Source: Rhodococcus phenolicus
GTDB taxonomy: Bacteria; Actinomycetota; Actinomycetes; Mycobacteriales; Mycobacteriaceae
Assembly (NCBI RefSeq): GCF_001646785.1
Contig: NZ_LRRH01000086.1
Span: forward strand, 124,001 to 188,000
DNA: 64,000 nt
Direction of reading: 5' to 3'
Positions 62,512 to 64,000 of this stretch are shown in pieces (within the stretch, counting starts at the first letter, position 1; each line of letters begins with the position of its first letter). A program made the translations under genes and the position numbers. The notes under the pieces were generated by a model, which saw nothing but the letters and a program-made list of their open reading frames with translations, did not search any database and was not told the origin of the DNA.

Positions 62512-63569
62512 CCGGTGATCTTCGGGTCGGCGCCGACCTCGGGTTGTCCGGGCACAGCCACGTGCCGCACACCGACGAACCACAGAAACCCAAGGACTAC
62601 ACGTCCTCTCAGGAGGTGCGCTGGTGCCCGGGGTGCGGCGACTACGTCATCCTCGCGACCGTCCGGTCGGTGCTGCCGCAGTTGGGTGTGAAACGGGAGA
62701 ACGTCGTGTTCATCTCGGGTATCGGATGCTCGTCCCGGTTCCCGTACTACCTCGAAACGTACGGTGTGCACTCGATCCACGGGCGAGCCCCGACCCTCGC
62801 GACGGGCCTGGCGGTGAGCCGGCCGGACCTGTCGGTGTGGGTGGTCACCGGTGACGGGGACAGTCTGTCGATCGGCGGCAACCATCTCATCCATGCACTG
62901 CGCCGCAACGTGAACATGCGAATTCTGATGTTCGACAACAGAATATACGGTCTCACCAAGGGGCAGTACTCGCCGACCTCCGAATCGGGGAAGATCACCA
63001 AATCCACGCCGATGGGGTCGGTCGACGCACCGTTCAACCCGCTCTCGCTCGCCGTCGGGGCGGAGGCCTCGTTCGTCGGGCGTGCCCTCGACTCCGACCG
63101 CGCAGGACTCACCGAAGTGCTGCTGGCCGCGGCACGGCACCGCGGCACCGCCTTCGTCCAGATCCTCCAGGACTGCCCGATCTTCAACGACGGCTCGTTC
63201 GACACGCTGCGCAAGGACGGTGCGGAGGACCGGCTCGTCCACGTCTCGCACGGCGACCCCATCGTCTTCGGTATCGACGATCAATGGTGCGTGGTCCGAA
63301 GCGGATTCGGGCTCCGGGTGGCACCGACCGCGGACACCGCTCCCGAGGACATCGTCGTCCACGACGCATACACCGACGACCCGGAATACGCCTACGCGCT
63401 GACACGGTTGTCGACGCACGATCTCACCTGCACCGTCACCGGGGTTCTGCGCGCCGTCGGCAGGGAGACCTACGACGACGGGGTGCGTGCGCAGATTGCG
63501 GCGGCACGGCGCGACAAGACGGCGGACCTGCAGGCGCTGCTCGACGGCTCGAGCACCTGGTCCGTCTGA
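62508..63569 (+). CDS. korB: 2-oxoacid:ferredoxin oxidoreductase beta subunit (KorB-like)
   Basis: 353-residue thiamine-diphosphate and iron-sulfur subunit. Cluster Cys in WCPGCGDY and ISGIGCSSRFP, TPP/Mg motif VTGDGDSLSIGGNHLIHALRRN and NRIYGLTKGQYSPTS are as in KorB. It forms the catalytic complex with KorA. It is translated by ATGA overlap. The gene ends 19 bp before a convergent amidohydrolase gene; CCCGTGTGCACGGG (63571-63584) between them is a weak palindrome. Confidence 0.93.
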
Positions 63570-63588
63570 CCCCGTGTGCACGGGCGCG

Positions 63589-64000
63589 TCAGCGCACTTC
63601 GCCGCGGATCACGGTGGCGCGGACACGGTCCGCGTGCGGAGCTTCCAGCACCTCGGCGAGGGGACGGTCGAGAAGTACGAGATCGGCGTCGGCGCCGACG
63701 CGCACGGTGCGAGCCGGCCCCCCGGGGTCGTCGAGCGGTGCCAGATAACGGTCGAGTGCTTCGCTCGGCCCGAGACGCTCCGCGGGTCCGACGATCTCGC
63801 CGGTCGGGCACCGCCGGGTGGACGCGGCACCGATCACCGTCCAGGGGTCGAGCGGGCCGTACGGGGCGTCGCTGGACAGCGCCACGGGGACATGCCCGTC
63901 GAGCAGGCTCCGGCACCGGTACAGGTCCGGCAGATCCCGGGAGTCGATGTCGCGCAGGTAGTCGTCACCGCGGTGCGCCAGAAAGCCGGGCTGGGTGACG
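63589..64000 (-). CDS. Amidohydrolase 3 family protein, YtcJ-like (C-terminal part)
   Basis: C-terminal 136 codons of a gene that starts beyond the window. VTQPGFLAHRGDDYLRDI, then VALSSDAPYGPLDPW (metal-binding Asp), the GEIVGPAERL/EALDRY helix and the final VGADADLVLLD strand are those of YtcJ-type metal-dependent hydrolases acting on exocyclic amides or similar bonds. The start, N-terminal beta-sandwich and metal-binding HxH are outside the window. Confidence 0.87.
   Translation of the reverse strand, partial: VTQPGFLAHRGDDYLRDIDSRDLPDLYRCRSLLDGHVPVALSSDAPYGPLDPWTVIGAASTRRCPTGEIVGPAERLGPSEALDRYLAPLDDPGGPARTVRVGADADLVLLDRPLAEVLEAPHADRVRATVIRGEVR

Noticed and set aside
63571-63584. CCCGTGTGCACGGG as terminator between korB and the amidohydrolase gene
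   Set aside because: The loop would be too small for a stable hairpin of full length; noted only as a weak palindrome.

Overview
The window looks like the chromosome of a mycolic-acid actinobacterium, most probably Rhodococcus or a close relative (Gordonia, Nocardia). Supporting signs are the very high G+C, many GTG starts, chains of genes joined by ATGA/GTGA overlaps, a large surplus of acyl-CoA genes, MHS-type carriers, a mycofactocin-coupled SDR, a WhiB protein, a SigG-like sigma factor with a SnoaL tail, and KorAB. No rRNA, CRISPR array, insertion sequence or phage gene was seen.

Layout. 1-4444: end of a peptide-type ABC importer (lipoprotein, two ATPases) coupled to a mycofactocin-type SDR. 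4508-9911: a small DUF3263-like protein, an amidohydrolase/FadD3-like ligase pair, a second acyl-CoA ligase and a crotonase; two near-identical palindromes (7481 and 9140) suggest one regulator for the last three units. 10180-10968: M23 peptidase. 11033-21018: a nine-gene minus-strand catabolic operon (ligase, hydrolase, SDR, amidase, crotonase, GCDH-like dehydrogenase, MaoC hydratase, MHS carrier, acyl-CoA dehydrogenase) with a divergent TetR gene and a readable promoter. 21868-29777: M13 peptidase, serine hydrolase, Tat-exported intradiol dioxygenase with a Gly-rich insert, thioesterase, two pirins and a VOC protein.

30499-40715 is the most distinctive part: a compact selenocysteine island. 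selC (tRNA-Sec, anticodon UCA), selA and selB run on the minus strand and selD diverges. selD is followed by a three-gene formate dehydrogenase whose catalytic subunit has an in-frame UGA (codon 190) with a bacterial SECIS hairpin directly behind it. Every known Sec-specific factor and its client protein therefore sit within about 10 kb. The enzyme pairs FdnG/FdnH-like subunits with an NrfD-type membrane subunit and shows no Tat signal. Up to three unrecognised small ORFs lie just beyond selB.

40703-50579: SigG-like sigma factor, UbiB-like kinase, and a plus-strand acyl-CoA operon (crotonase, acyl-CoA dehydrogenase, ligase, TetR, two further dehydrogenase-like proteins, AhpD-like protein). 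50634-57608: a class I CoA-transferase pair, divergent LysR, MHS carrier, family III CoA-transferase and thiolase. The CoA-transferase and carrier promoters share a motif that is probably the LysR target. 57616-64000: WhiB, IclR with a palindromic upstream region, SDR, dienelactone hydrolase, KorAB and the end of a YtcJ-type amidohydrolase.

Together the genes describe an organism that imports and activates several unknown organic acids as CoA thioesters, oxidises them by beta-oxidation-like steps, passes electrons on through KorAB ferredoxin chemistry, and can also oxidise formate with a selenoenzyme. Product families are well supported; actual substrates are not, and are left open.
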